From Lentzea aerocolonigenes (GTDB lineage: Bacteria; Actinomycetota; Actinomycetes; Mycobacteriales; Pseudonocardiaceae): a stretch of 51,617 bases of DNA. The stretch is from positions 1 through 51,617 of the forward strand of contig NZ_JYJG01000134.1 of NCBI RefSeq assembly GCF_000955955.1. The letters are read 5' to 3'. Below are positions 9,752-18,764 of the stretch, piece by piece. Every line of letters begins with the position of its first letter. The first letter of the stretch is position 1. A model generated the notes under the pieces. That model did not search any database. It was not told where the DNA came from and was given only the letters and a program-made list of their open reading frames with translations. A program made the translations under genes and the position numbers.

Positions 9752-10227
9752 TACTTCCCGTCGAGTTTCTTCAGTGAGTCGGCGTGCGCCTGGTCCGTGT
9801 TGTGGTAGGTGGCCCGGCTCTTCTCGATCTGTGTCTTCAGGTCGTCGATCGCCTTGCTGAGATCTTTGAGCGTTTGCTGACCGGCTCGGCCGAAAGTTCT
9901 GTTTTCCTTGCTGATCTGCTCGGCGTATCCACCGCCCAGCTTGGTGTCCGCGCTGAGGTGCAAGGCGCTGTCCTGGACCTCGTTGAGCGCGTCCTTCATC
10001 TCGGTCAGCTTCTTGATCATGGTGTCGACCAGGTGTGGGTCGACGGACAACTGCTGAGTCTCCACTGCGACGGCTACAGCTTTGCTGGCCTCGGCAACGG
10101 CCTGGAAGCCGCCGGTGAAGATGTCGGTCCAGGAGCCGCCCGATAGGGCTCCGACCTTGCCGCTTGCCGCTACTTCTTCGGACACAGAAGCTCGACCCTC
10201 CCCGATTGCGCTCTGTGGTCGGCTCAT
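9751..10227 (-). CDS. Helical T7SS-cassette protein
   Basis: A 158-residue, mostly helical, Cys-free protein. It has a GSWTDIFTGGFQ segment at about 30-41 and two long amphipathic helices (VDTMIKKLTEMKDALNEVQDS and QQTLKDLSKAIDDLKTQIEKS), similar in style to WXG100/LXG-type T7SS partners. No signal peptide. It is first in the leftward operon; AAGG precedes the ATG. Family not recognised with certainty. A substrate or partner role is inferred from context. Confidence 0.65.
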   Translation of the reverse strand: MSRPQSAIGEGRASVSEEVAASGKVGALSGGSWTDIFTGGFQAVAEASKAVAVAVETQQLSVDPHLVDTMIKKLTEMKDALNEVQDSALHLSADTKLGGGYAEQISKENRTFGRAGQQTLKDLSKAIDDLKTQIEKSRATYHNTDQAHADSLKKLDGK

Positions 10228-10285
10228 GACCTTACAGTTGTGCGCCCGTTCGGGGGATGCGTTGAACTACTTAACCCTGTTTGGG

Positions 10286-10450
10286 CTAAAACTTCACTCT
10301 GGTCAGGAAGGTTCTGAACGCGCTGAGTGAGAATAAAAGTGCAGGTCCGGACGTGTGCTTGGAGTCACGGACGCCCGCGTGGGAGGTGGTCAACGCCACC
10401 TCGACGCAGTTCTCCTGGCTGCCGCTGTAGCTGCTCTTACGCCAGTTCAC
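10286..10450 (-). CDS. DUF397 protein
   Basis: A 54-residue protein starting GTG and reading MNWRKSSYSGSQENCVEVAL, the hallmark of DUF397, with the second conserved part AGVRDSKH. The usual C-terminal Trp/Phe block is replaced by FSLSAFRTFLTRVKF. It overlaps the end of the XRE gene by 14 bases, the standard XRE(DUF5753)-DUF397 pairing in actinobacteria. DUF397 partners are thought to modulate the regulator. This gene is easily missed because of its length. Confidence 0.85.
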   Translation of the reverse strand: MNWRKSSYSGSQENCVEVALTTSHAGVRDSKHTSGPALLFSLSAFRTFLTRVKF

Positions 10451-11285
10451 CCTGCTCCCATCGACCCGCCAGCTCGGTGATCACCTCTGCCGATTCTCCC
10501 TCGGGCAAGGCGCGCCGGACCAGGAGCCGAATGGCTTTCTCGTACGACTCGATCTCCTCGGGCTCTTCCAGGAAGAGGCTGGAAGTGAGGTTTTCCAGGT
10601 AGACCACCTTGTGGCCACTCTCTCGCTTGAGCAGCAGAAACGCGCCGTTCACGCCTGCATGGGCGCCGGAGTTGGCGATCACGCGAAGCGAGATGTTCGC
10701 GAGTTGGGCAGCCTCGACGAGGTGGAGAAGCTGGCGGTGCATCGTCACTGGGCTACCGATCCGCCGCCTCAGTACCTGCTCGTCGATGAGCGCGAGCATC
10801 CGCGTTGGCTCAGGTCGGAGCAGGATCGAGTGGCGCTGTGACCGGACCGCTAGGCGATGAGGTATCTCGTCGGCTGGGATCAACTCGCATTCGTGCAGGA
10901 GAGCTTCGGTGTAGACGGGGAGTTGGAGCAGGCCGGGAACGTTCGTGCACTCGTAGTTGACGATGAGGTCGGCCTTGCGCTCCAGGTTGAGCAGAGTGCG
11001 GACGCGTTCGTCGAACGTGGGTTTGGCGCGCTGCCACCAGCCGCGCCGGTCCACCTCGTGGGCGAGCGTCAGCAGTTCGGTGCGGAGTGGGCCGACGCAG
11101 CCGTAGATGGCGAGCAGGGCCGCGACGTCCTCGGTGGAGCCTTCGCGGAGGCCGTTCTCCAAGCGGCTCATCTTCGTGGCGGAGGCGTCGATGAGTTCAC
11201 CGGCGCGTTCCAGGGACAGGCCTGAGGCCTCGCGGAGGCGGCGCAGGTCGTCTCCCAGCTCCTCGGCGCGCACGGTGAGGTTCAT
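10437..11285 (-). CDS. XRE-family regulator with DUF5753 domain
   Basis: A 282-residue DNA-binding regulator. The N-terminal HTH spans about 8-65 (LRRLREASGLSLERAGELI and SATKMSRLENGLR). The rest matches DUF5753, including ARPTF-like KPTFDERVRTLLNLERKAD, YECTNVPGLLQLPVYTEALL and RSQRHSILLRPEP. Relatives control morphology or small linked operons. The gene follows a copy of the 30-bp repeat, another copy of which precedes the small-gene set upstream, so autoregulation is likely. Confidence 0.9.
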   Translation of the reverse strand: MNLTVRAEELGDDLRRLREASGLSLERAGELIDASATKMSRLENGLREGSTEDVAALLAIYGCVGPLRTELLTLAHEVDRRGWWQRAKPTFDERVRTLLNLERKADLIVNYECTNVPGLLQLPVYTEALLHECELIPADEIPHRLAVRSQRHSILLRPEPTRMLALIDEQVLRRRIGSPVTMHRQLLHLVEAAQLANISLRVIANSGAHAGVNGAFLLLKRESGHKVVYLENLTSSLFLEEPEEIESYEKAIRLLVRRALPEGESAEVITELAGRWEQGELA

Positions 11286-11324
11286 GTGGACGATGGTGCC
11301 GGGTTGCCGGAGGGCGAAAAGGGG

Positions 11325-11354
11325 GTTGCGGCCCAGGCAAACCCGATCGGGTCA
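11325..11354 (-). promoter_or_regulatory. 30-bp repeat, copy A (operator candidate)
   Basis: Contains the 12-base palindrome ACCCGATCGGGT and flanking GTTGC and GGCAAA. It matches copy B at 11847-11876 at 25 of 30 positions. It lies between the 40-residue gene, whose TGA it includes, and the XRE regulator start 40 bases downstream. Best read as an operator of that regulator. Confidence 0.55.
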
Positions 11355-11474
11355 CCTGAGGAGGTCGGAGACCTTGCCGTATGTGCAGAGTTCCTGTGGT
11401 GGCAAGGGAGTCAGGAAGCCGATCGCGGCTGTGGCCACCAGGAGCAGCGCGAGGCCGATGAGCGGGCGCTTCAC
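11352..11474 (-). CDS. 40-residue peptide with N-terminal hydrophobic segment
   Basis: GTG start overlaps the previous stop (GTGA). The product is a basic MKRP start, a hydrophobic core (LIGLALLLVATAAIGFL), then a short tail TPLPPQELCTYGKVSDLLR with one Cys. It could be a secreted peptide precursor or a single-span membrane peptide. It sits directly upstream of a DUF5753 regulator and lies within the operon bounded by the two 30-bp repeats. Family not recognised. Confidence 0.6.
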   Translation of the reverse strand: MKRPLIGLALLLVATAAIGFLTPLPPQELCTYGKVSDLLR

Positions 11475-11608
11475 TGGTCGTCTGCCAGGAGGGCGTTGCC
11501 GAGATCGCGGGCGAACTCGCCCACCTTTTCCAAGCCGGTGTCCGGCCAGGCCGAAGAGAGTTCGATGATCTCTTCGCCGAGCTGGACGAGGTTCGACGGG
11601 TCGGGCAT
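11471..11608 (-). CDS. 45-residue small protein
   Basis: ATG preceded by GGAGG at good spacing. The product begins MPDPSNLVQLGEEIIELSS, is acidic and helical, and ends LLADDQ. No Cys, no membrane segment. It overlaps the 40-residue peptide gene by four bases and follows the 65-residue gene by 25 bases. Unknown family. The strong ribosome site and coupled stop make it a credible gene despite its size. Confidence 0.6.
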   Translation of the reverse strand: MPDPSNLVQLGEEIIELSSAWPDTGLEKVGEFARDLGNALLADDQ

Positions 11609-11633
11609 GAAAGGCCTCCAGTTGAACGAAAGT

Positions 11634-11831
11634 TCAGCCCACGCGACGGAAGTTTCCGGCGCTGAGGTGCGTGACCAGCCGCTCGAGCAGCTCCATCGGC
11701 ACGGTGTCGGCGCACCACGCGTTGAGGCACAACCTGCAGATGACGTTCAACTGGTCGGGCGGCTCGAACGTGCCGAAGACGGCGGTCACGGGATGTGGGC
11801 AGAGCACGACCTCAAGGAAGCCAGCAGACAT
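11634..11831 (-). CDS. Small Cys-containing protein
   Basis: A 65-residue protein with four cysteines (VVLCPHP, and CRLCLNAWC with a CxxC), possibly metal-binding. It begins MSAGFLEVVLC and ends with a helical ELLERLVTHLSAGNF. The start is weakly supported: no clear ribosome site, but repeat copy B ends 16 bases upstream, as expected for a promoter/operator. First of three very small genes before the XRE regulator. Function unknown. Confidence 0.5.
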   Translation of the reverse strand: MSAGFLEVVLCPHPVTAVFGTFEPPDQLNVICRLCLNAWCADTVPMELLERLVTHLSAGNFRRVG

Positions 11832-11846
11832 CCTGAACGGGAAGGT

Positions 11847-11876
11847 GTTGCCCCACGGGCAAAACCGATCGGGTCA
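11847..11876 (-). promoter_or_regulatory. 30-bp repeat, copy B (operator candidate)
   Basis: Carries AACCGATCGGGT with GTTGC and GGGCAAA on the flank, 25 of 30 identical to copy A. It overlaps the stop codon of the upstream 352-residue gene and lies just before the 65-residue gene. The same arrangement at both copies (the TGA of the preceding gene inside the repeat, next gene downstream) suggests shared control. Confidence 0.55.
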
Positions 11877-12932
11877 GCGGAACACCCCAGCCGAACGGAT
11901 CACTTGAGTGGCGTTGGCGTTGGACACGGTGACACTCACGTTGTCGGCGAGAAACGACCCGGCAGCTTCGCGGTGGTAGCGGGCTGCCGCGTCGGGGCGA
12001 TCCCACACCACGAGATCCACCTGCAGGGTGCGGCGCGGACCCGAGTCGGTGATGTTGCTGCGCTTGCAGGAGAGTTGGACTCGTCGGGAGTTGCCGCGGC
12101 CGGCCTCGGACTCCGGGATCGGGGCGAACAGCGGGTAAGAGCCGTCCACAATGGACGCGAAACCGTCGGAGGACGGGAAGGCTGCCGCGTAGGCCTCGGC
12201 ACTGGCGACGGTGCACGGGTCCTTCACGTTGCTGGTGGGAGCGTCGTAGGCGTGGCGCATCGGAGCGGTTGGGCCGGCGGAAATTCGGGACAGCACAAAG
12301 GGTTCCAGCTTGGACATGAGGGCGTCGACCTCGAACGCCCCGGTGGACTTCGCAACCTGCAAGGAGATGGAGACGACCAGGTCCGCATTCCAGATCGCGA
12401 GGTGCTCGGAGTCCTCCTCACGCCAGGAAGCGACCGACATGCCGGCAGCAGAGCGGACCGGCGAGCCGAGAACGGTCGCCTGGTCCGCCAGGTGGGTCAG
12501 CGTGGCGGTGGTGTTGAACGGCGTTTGGTTCACCGAGACGTCCACGACCTCGTGGCCCCACAGCGTGTAGGAGCAGGTGCTGACCGGGTTGGAAGACGGA
12601 GAAGCAGCCGGGACGTCGCCGGCCAGGTGCGAGTGGGTGATGGCGTGGTCGCGGGAGAGCCGGGCGCCCATGGACGACAGCCCGGAGAACGTGACCAGCG
12701 CGCAGGCGTCGTGGACCGGGACGCCGCCGTACTGGAGGGCTGGACCGTCGCCCGGCATTTGGAACATCACGGCGGACGAAGGGTCGCCGTTCACCTCGCC
12801 GGGCAGGTCGTCGTTGATGCGCAGCAGGACGAAGGGAAGCCCGAACAGGCCGACCATCGAGAAGAAGACCAATGCCAGGAAGACCGCGATCCCGATGAGC
12901 GCAGGCGCGGCGAGGTCGTTCTGTTGTTTCAT
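11874..12932 (-). CDS. Membrane-anchored protein, paralogue of next gene upstream
   Basis: A 352-residue protein with a short cytosolic start, one membrane helix (about 9-36, APALIGIAVFLALVFFSMVGLFGL) and a large outer domain. Two similar halves are visible, one beginning VHDACALVTFSGLSSMG and one KDPCTVASAEAYAAAFP, each with further cysteines, resembling two DUF3558-type modules. The start is fixed by GGGGGGA before ATG; an upstream in-frame start lacks a site. It aligns along its length with the 455-residue neighbour (shared GPTAPM and DPC-VASA motifs), so they are a tandem duplication. Role unknown. Confidence 0.75.
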   Translation of the reverse strand: MKQQNDLAAPALIGIAVFLALVFFSMVGLFGLPFVLLRINDDLPGEVNGDPSSAVMFQMPGDGPALQYGGVPVHDACALVTFSGLSSMGARLSRDHAITHSHLAGDVPAASPSSNPVSTCSYTLWGHEVVDVSVNQTPFNTTATLTHLADQATVLGSPVRSAAGMSVASWREEDSEHLAIWNADLVVSISLQVAKSTGAFEVDALMSKLEPFVLSRISAGPTAPMRHAYDAPTSNVKDPCTVASAEAYAAAFPSSDGFASIVDGSYPLFAPIPESEAGRGNSRRVQLSCKRSNITDSGPRRTLQVDLVVWDRPDAAARYHREAAGSFLADNVSVTVSNANATQVIRSAGVFR

Positions 12933-13007
12933 CAATCCCCCCAGGTCGACGCCAAAGTAACTAGCCGAAGCTGAGGGGACGCTGAGTGGCCAAAGCCCTT
13001 GCCGCAA

Positions 13008-14375
13008 CTACTTCTGCACGCCCTGTTCCGCGATGTGCCGCGCCGCCGGTAGCAGTTCGTCGCGCAGGCCCTCCACAGGCGGCAGGGTGTACGAGGCCGG
13101 TCCTCCGTGGTCACCCTGCACGCTGACGTTGACCTCGCCCAGTTGGAAGTCGAGCACCCAGTCGATCTGGAGGTTGGTCATGCACGCCTGACCCGTGCCC
13201 AGGGAGGGAGTGATCGCCACCGGTGGGCCGAAGGGGTGTTTGTCCGCGGGGTCGCACTGGTACGCGTTCCGGTCGATCGCAGCCTGCGGCTTGTCCCACA
13301 TCCTCAGGGAGGCTTCCAGGACGCGGTAGTTCGCCACGTCGAGGCTCGCTTCGGGGGCGATGTTGTAGCGCTGGCACAGCGCGCCGCCCTGCAGAGCCGA
13401 CTCCGGATGCCGTTCCATCGGTGTGTCGGATGCGAAGACGTGGAACTGGGTCTTGACCAACGCGGGCAGGCCGGCGTTCGGGTAGGACTTCCGGTACGCG
13501 TCCGCGCTCGCGACGTCGCACGGGTCCTTGAACTTGCCGGCGAACGGCTCGGGGTAGATGTGGAGCATCGGTGCCGTCGGGCCCTTCTGGATCGCGGCCT
13601 TCACCAGCGACTCCAGCTTGTCGGCGAACGCCTTGGCGTCCAACGAGCCGTACGGCTGCTTCTTCTCGGTTTGGAAGGAGACCTCGACGATCAGGTCCTG
13701 CTGCCAGAGGGAGATGTCCCAGGTGTTGTTCTTGTGGTCCTGGTAGTTGGCGACGGAGAAGCCGTCGGCCTGGTGGACCGTGTGGCCGCCGCGCTCCGGC
13801 TTGCCCTTCCGGGACTCCATGTCCTTCTGAGCGGTGAACGGTGGCTGGTACACGAAGACCTGTACCCACTCGAGGCTCTTCATCGAGTAGTAGCAGTGGG
13901 TCAGCGGGTCCAGCGTGCCCTGGGGGAGCGCCTTGTCCGCCGGGACGTCGATGTCCACGTAGTCGTGGCCGACCGGGAACTGGTCGGTCAGCGTGATGCC
14001 GAGGTTCGTCAGGTCCGCCATGGTGAGCAACGAGCACGCGTCGTAGACCGCCGTGTCGCCGTACTTGCGCGGTGGGCCTTCGCCGGGCTGCTGCTGCAAC
14101 AGTGCGGGAGCAGCGGCGGTCGCCTCCGATGAGGTCGACGGCGCCTCCGGCGTGGAGCTGGAATCGCGGTTCAACAAGAGGAACGCACCCGTGCCTCCGC
14201 CTGCCAGCAGCAGCACCAGAACCACGGCGAGCCCGACGAACAGGCCTGTGCGGGACTTGCGCGGTGGAGGCATGGGCGAGCCGTGATGTGGATACGCGGG
14301 TCCCTGGAACGGTTGCGGCTGGAACTGCCCTGGATGCGGCGGCCCTTGCTGTGGGCGCGGCGGATACTGCTGCAT
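13008..14375 (-). CDS. Pro-rich membrane-anchored protein with two DUF3558-like modules
   Basis: A 455-residue protein. The cytosolic N-terminus (1-40) is rich in Pro and Gln (MQQYPPRPQQGPPHPG), then a membrane helix (about 43-66, GLFVGLAVVLVLLLAGGGTGAFL). The outer part contains module 1 (VYDACSLLTMADLTNLG) and module 2 (KDPCDVASADAYRKSYP), then a Cys-bearing tail. Start fixed by GGGGGAA before ATG. The Pro-rich tail is absent from its paralogue downstream. Divergent from the threonylcarbamoyl-AMP synthase gene. Function unknown; a cell-surface or secretion-linked role is a guess. Confidence 0.75.
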   Translation of the reverse strand: MQQYPPRPQQGPPHPGQFQPQPFQGPAYPHHGSPMPPPRKSRTGLFVGLAVVLVLLLAGGGTGAFLLLNRDSSSTPEAPSTSSEATAAAPALLQQQPGEGPPRKYGDTAVYDACSLLTMADLTNLGITLTDQFPVGHDYVDIDVPADKALPQGTLDPLTHCYYSMKSLEWVQVFVYQPPFTAQKDMESRKGKPERGGHTVHQADGFSVANYQDHKNNTWDISLWQQDLIVEVSFQTEKKQPYGSLDAKAFADKLESLVKAAIQKGPTAPMLHIYPEPFAGKFKDPCDVASADAYRKSYPNAGLPALVKTQFHVFASDTPMERHPESALQGGALCQRYNIAPEASLDVANYRVLEASLRMWDKPQAAIDRNAYQCDPADKHPFGPPVAITPSLGTGQACMTNLQIDWVLDFQLGEVNVSVQGDHGGPASYTLPPVEGLRDELLPAARHIAEQGVQK

Positions 14376-14520
14376 GACTTCCCCCAGATCGATCAGACGA
14401 GGGGAATCTAGTGAACTGGGGCCGTTCGGCGGGGTGGGTTCGCCCGGTCTGGTGAGTGGATGCGGGGCTAAGGCGGGCCTTGCGAACACCCGATCGGGGT
14501 GGCTGGCTAGGCTCACCGAG

Positions 14521-15171
14521 GTGAGCACGGTCTACGACTGCAGCGAACCGAGCAACCGCGCGGCGGGTCTCGCCGCCGCGGCCGGTGCGGTGCGAAGCGG
14601 ACGCCTTGTCGTCCTTCCCACCGACACCGTTTACGGGATCGGCTGCGACGCGTTCGACGCCGAAGCCGTCCGGAGCCTTCTCGACGCCAAGGGGCGCGGG
14701 CCTGACATGCCCGTCCCGGTGCTGGTCGGGTCCTGGACGACGATCGACGGGCTGGTCCTCAGCGTGCCCCGGCAGGCGCGGGCGCTCATCGAGGCCTTCT
14801 GGCCCGGTGGGCTCAGCATCGTGTTGCCGCACGCGCCGAGCCTGGCCTGGGATCTCGGGCAGACGCGCGGCACGGTGATGCTGCGCATGCCGTTGCACCC
14901 GGTCGCGTTGGAACTCCTCCGCGACGTCGGGCCCATGGCCGTGTCCAGCGCGAACCGGACCGGGCACGCGCCGGCCGCGAGTGCGCAGGAGGCGCGCGAC
15001 CAGCTCGGTGACGCGGTGCCGGTGTACCTCGATGGGGGGCTGAGCGGCGAGAACATCGCCTCCACCATCGTCGACCTCACCGGGCCGGACGCGCTGATCC
15101 TCCGCGAGGGGGCCGTGAGCAAGAAGGAAGTCGACGAGGTGCTCGGCATCGAGGTCGAAGTCGCCCGCTGA
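14521..15171 (+). CDS. L-threonylcarbamoyladenylate synthase (Sua5/YrdC family)
   Basis: A 216-residue enzyme making threonylcarbamoyl-AMP from Thr, bicarbonate and ATP for the tRNA t6A37 modification. Visible motifs are LPTDTVYGIGCDAF, the MPVPVLVGSW region and SSANRTGHAPA. Length matches the short YrdC-type form of mycobacteria (Rv1301 position). The GTG start yields MSTVYDCSE; no strong ribosome site is seen. It resumes the conserved order after the accessory block. Confidence 0.9.
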   Translation: MSTVYDCSEPSNRAAGLAAAAGAVRSGRLVVLPTDTVYGIGCDAFDAEAVRSLLDAKGRGPDMPVPVLVGSWTTIDGLVLSVPRQARALIEAFWPGGLSIVLPHAPSLAWDLGQTRGTVMLRMPLHPVALELLRDVGPMAVSSANRTGHAPAASAQEARDQLGDAVPVYLDGGLSGENIASTIVDLTGPDALILREGAVSKKEVDEVLGIEVEVAR

Positions 15172-15252
15172 CCAGCGGGTGCCAGAATTGATCATGTCGC
15201 CGCGAGTACCGTGGCGAGCACCCCGAACTGCTCCCGATTGATTGGTAGGCCC

Positions 15253-16392
15253 GTGGGGCCCGCATCCTCGTTCGTCCTTCCCGTGCGCGAGTACCTGCTC
15301 GTCGCGTTGATCGCTGCCGTCGTGACGTTCCTGCTCGTCGGGCTGGTGCGCGCGATGGCGTTCCGGCTCGGGGCGGTGGCCTACCCGCGGCAACGTGACG
15401 TGCACGTGCAGCCGATGCCGCGCATGGGTGGTGTCGCCATCTACGGCGGCGTGCTGTGCGGCATGTTCGTGGCGCACCAACTGCCGGTGCTGCGGGCGGC
15501 GTTCGACTTCTCCAACGACCCGTGGGGCGTCATCGTCGCGGGCGGCGTCATCGTGCTCGTGGGCGCGATCGACGACAGGTTCGAGCTCGACTCGCTCACC
15601 AAGCTCGCCGGGCAGGTGACGGCGGCGGGCATCCTGGTGCTCTTCGGTCTGCAGTGGATGATCGCGTGGGTGCCGTGGGACGGCGGCGCGACCATCAGCC
15701 TCGACCAGAACCAGGGCGCGCTGCTGACGGTGCTGCTCGCGGTCACCATGATCAACGCGATGAACTTCGTCGACGGCCTGGACGGGCTGGCCGCCGGCAT
15801 CGGGCTCATCGCCGCCGCGGCGACGTGTGCGTTCTCGATCGGCCTGCTCGTCGAACGGCAGGGCGCGGTCGAGGCCTACCCGCCCGCGCTGATCGCCGCC
15901 GCGCTCGCCGGCGCCTGTCTGGGCTTCCTGCCGCACAACTTCAACCCCGCGCGCATCTTCATGGGCGACTCGGGCTCGATGCTCATCGGTCTCATGCTCG
16001 CCGCCGCCACGACCAGCGCGTCCGGCAAGATCAACCAGGCCACCGGCAGTGCCGCGGACCTGCTCGGTCTGCTCTCGCCGCTGATCGTCGTGGCCGCCGT
16101 GCTGTTCGTGCCGCTGCTCGACCTGCTGATGGCGATCATCCGGCGCACCCGACGGGGTGAAAGTCCGTTCTCGCCGGACAAGATGCACCTGCACCACCGG
16201 TTGCTGGAGATCGGCCACTCGCAGCGGCGCGCGGTGCTGCTCATCTACTTGTGGGCCGGTGTGCTCGCGTTCGGCGCGGTGGCGCTCACGTTGTTCGACC
16301 CGATCATCGTGGCCACGTGCTTCGTCATCGGGTTGATCGTGACGTTTGTGGTTTCGGTGATCCCGAGGCTCAGGGACGCCCGCAAGCCGTAA
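15253..16392 (+). CDS. wecA: Undecaprenyl-phosphate GlcNAc-1-phosphate transferase
   Basis: A membrane glycosyl-1-phosphate transferase of the MraY/WecA family (rfe in mycobacteria), linking GlcNAc-1-P to decaprenyl phosphate for cell-wall linker synthesis. About eleven membrane helices. Catalytic motifs: DVHVQPMPRMGG, NAMNFVDGLDGLAAG, FMGDSGSM and the MHLHHRLLEIGHS loop. The start is uncertain: GTGs at 15211, 15253 and 15283 are in frame. I chose 15253 because relatives have roughly ten residues before the LREYLLV-like segment. Confidence 0.9.
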   Translation: MGPASSFVLPVREYLLVALIAAVVTFLLVGLVRAMAFRLGAVAYPRQRDVHVQPMPRMGGVAIYGGVLCGMFVAHQLPVLRAAFDFSNDPWGVIVAGGVIVLVGAIDDRFELDSLTKLAGQVTAAGILVLFGLQWMIAWVPWDGGATISLDQNQGALLTVLLAVTMINAMNFVDGLDGLAAGIGLIAAAATCAFSIGLLVERQGAVEAYPPALIAAALAGACLGFLPHNFNPARIFMGDSGSMLIGLMLAAATTSASGKINQATGSAADLLGLLSPLIVVAAVLFVPLLDLLMAIIRRTRRGESPFSPDKMHLHHRLLEIGHSQRRAVLLIYLWAGVLAFGAVALTLFDPIIVATCFVIGLIVTFVVSVIPRLRDARKP

Positions 16393-16481
16393 ACGGCGTT
16401 CATCTTGTTTGGGTCCGCTTAACCGTCGTTAACTCCGCCCCGCGCGCAAGCACGACCGGCGCAGTTCCTACACTTCGGGAC

Positions 16482-16928
16482 ATGAGCGACGCGGACAAGG
16501 CCGTCACGCACGAGCTGACCGTCCAGCGGCTCGCCGGGGAAATGTTCCGCGCGGCCGCCTGGGCCGCACTCGGCACGTTTGTCCTCGGCGTCGTCGTGTC
16601 AACTGTGATCTGGGGGACCGCTGGTCTCATCGGGTCATTGATCGGTGGTGCGATCGCCATCGCTTCGAGCCTCGCGACGTTGTTGTTGATGCGCAAGACC
16701 GCAGCACTCGATCCCATGTTCGTGATGGTCGCCGCACTCGGTGGATTCATGGGCAAGCTGATCGTGCTGCTACTGGCGGTGATCTTGTTGCGCAACCAGC
16801 CGTGGCTCGAACCCAAGGCACTGGGAATCACCCTGGTGGCGACGGTGCTCGTGACGTCGTTCCTGGAGGCCAGAGCCTCCAAGCGCAGCCGTAGTCAGAT
16901 GGTGGTCCCCGCCTCCGAAGGCGCCTGA
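16482..16928 (+). CDS. atpI: ATP synthase-associated protein AtpI-like
   Basis: A 148-residue protein with four membrane segments, located directly before atpB, as Rv1303 is in mycobacteria. The first helix is AAAWAALGTFVLGVVVSTVIWG. AtpI-like proteins assist assembly of the c-ring or Mg2+ supply. A cytosolic start (MSDADKAVTHELTVQRLAG) and a basic C-terminus flank the helices. The ATG is clear; longer upstream reading has no support. Confidence 0.8.
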   Translation: MSDADKAVTHELTVQRLAGEMFRAAAWAALGTFVLGVVVSTVIWGTAGLIGSLIGGAIAIASSLATLLLMRKTAALDPMFVMVAALGGFMGKLIVLLLAVILLRNQPWLEPKALGITLVATVLVTSFLEARASKRSRSQMVVPASEGA

Positions 16929-17078
16929 GACCTGCTGATATGGTCCGCGCAGACCAGGGACACCCGATAGCAGGGGTGCCTCTGGTAGTCGCTTGCGAAC
17001 CGTAAGGTACGTTAAGTCCAGATCGTGACGATTCCCCCGGCGGAGTGAACGCCGGCCGGGAGAACCGGAAGGAACACA

Positions 17079-18177
<1,099 letters not shown>

Positions 18178-18206
18178 CCTAACCCTTCAACGCGTTAGGA
18201 GACGTC

Positions 18207-18755
18207 GTGTACCGCACCCTGATCCTGGCAGCGGAAGAGCCGCACAACCCGGTTGTTCCGCAGCTGGCTGAGGTCATTCTCGGTCTCGTCGCGTTCCTGC
18301 TCCTCTTCTTCGTCATCAAGAAGTTCGTGTCGCCGAGGTTCGAGGCGCTGTACGCGGAGCGGACGGCCAAGATCGAGGGTGGCATCGAGAAGGCGGAGCA
18401 GGCTCAGGCCGAAGCTCAGCGCACTCTCGAGCAGTACAAGGAGCAGCTGGCCGAGGCTCGCGCCGAGGCCGCGCGCATCCGCGACGACGCGCGGGCCGAG
18501 GGCCTGCAGATCATCGAGGAGCTGCGCGAGCAGGCGCAGGCCGAGTCCGCGCGCATCGTCGCGCAGGGCCAGCACCAGCTGGACGCTCAGCGCGCCCAGA
18601 TCGTCGCCGAGCTGCGTGCCGACCTCGGCCGCACCGCCGTCGAGCTGGCGAGCAAGGTCGTGGGCGAGTCCCTCGAGGACGAGGCCCGCCGCCGCGGCAC
18701 CGTCGACCGCTTCCTCAACGAGCTGGACGCCGTCGCGGCGCCGGCGAGCAAGTAG
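18207..18755 (+). CDS. atpF: ATP synthase F0 subunit b
   Basis: A 182-residue stator subunit with an N-terminal membrane helix ([19 protein letters not shown], about 27-45) and a long Glu/Ala/Gln-rich coiled coil. GTG start after TTAGGAG. Normal length; the b and delta subunits are separate, unlike the mycobacterial b-delta fusion. Confidence 0.95.
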   Translation: MYRTLILAAEEPHNPVVPQLAEVILGLVAFLLLFFVIKKFVSPRFEALYAERTAKIEGGIEKAEQAQAEAQRTLEQYKEQLAEARAEAARIRDDARAEGLQIIEELREQAQAESARIVAQGQHQLDAQRAQIVAELRADLGRTAVELASKVVGESLEDEARRRGTVDRFLNELDAVAAPASK

Positions 18756-18764
18756 AGGCTGCCG

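Noticed and set aside
13111..16218. Minus-strand open frame of 1035 codons
   Set aside because: It runs opposite wecA and the t6A synthase gene and out of frame through the Pro-rich membrane-protein gene; low-complexity composition and no domains.
16393..17078. Consensus sigma-70 promoters for the ATP synthase operon
   Set aside because: AT-richer patches and TTAAC-like boxes exist, but no -35/-10 pair with acceptable spacing could be defended.
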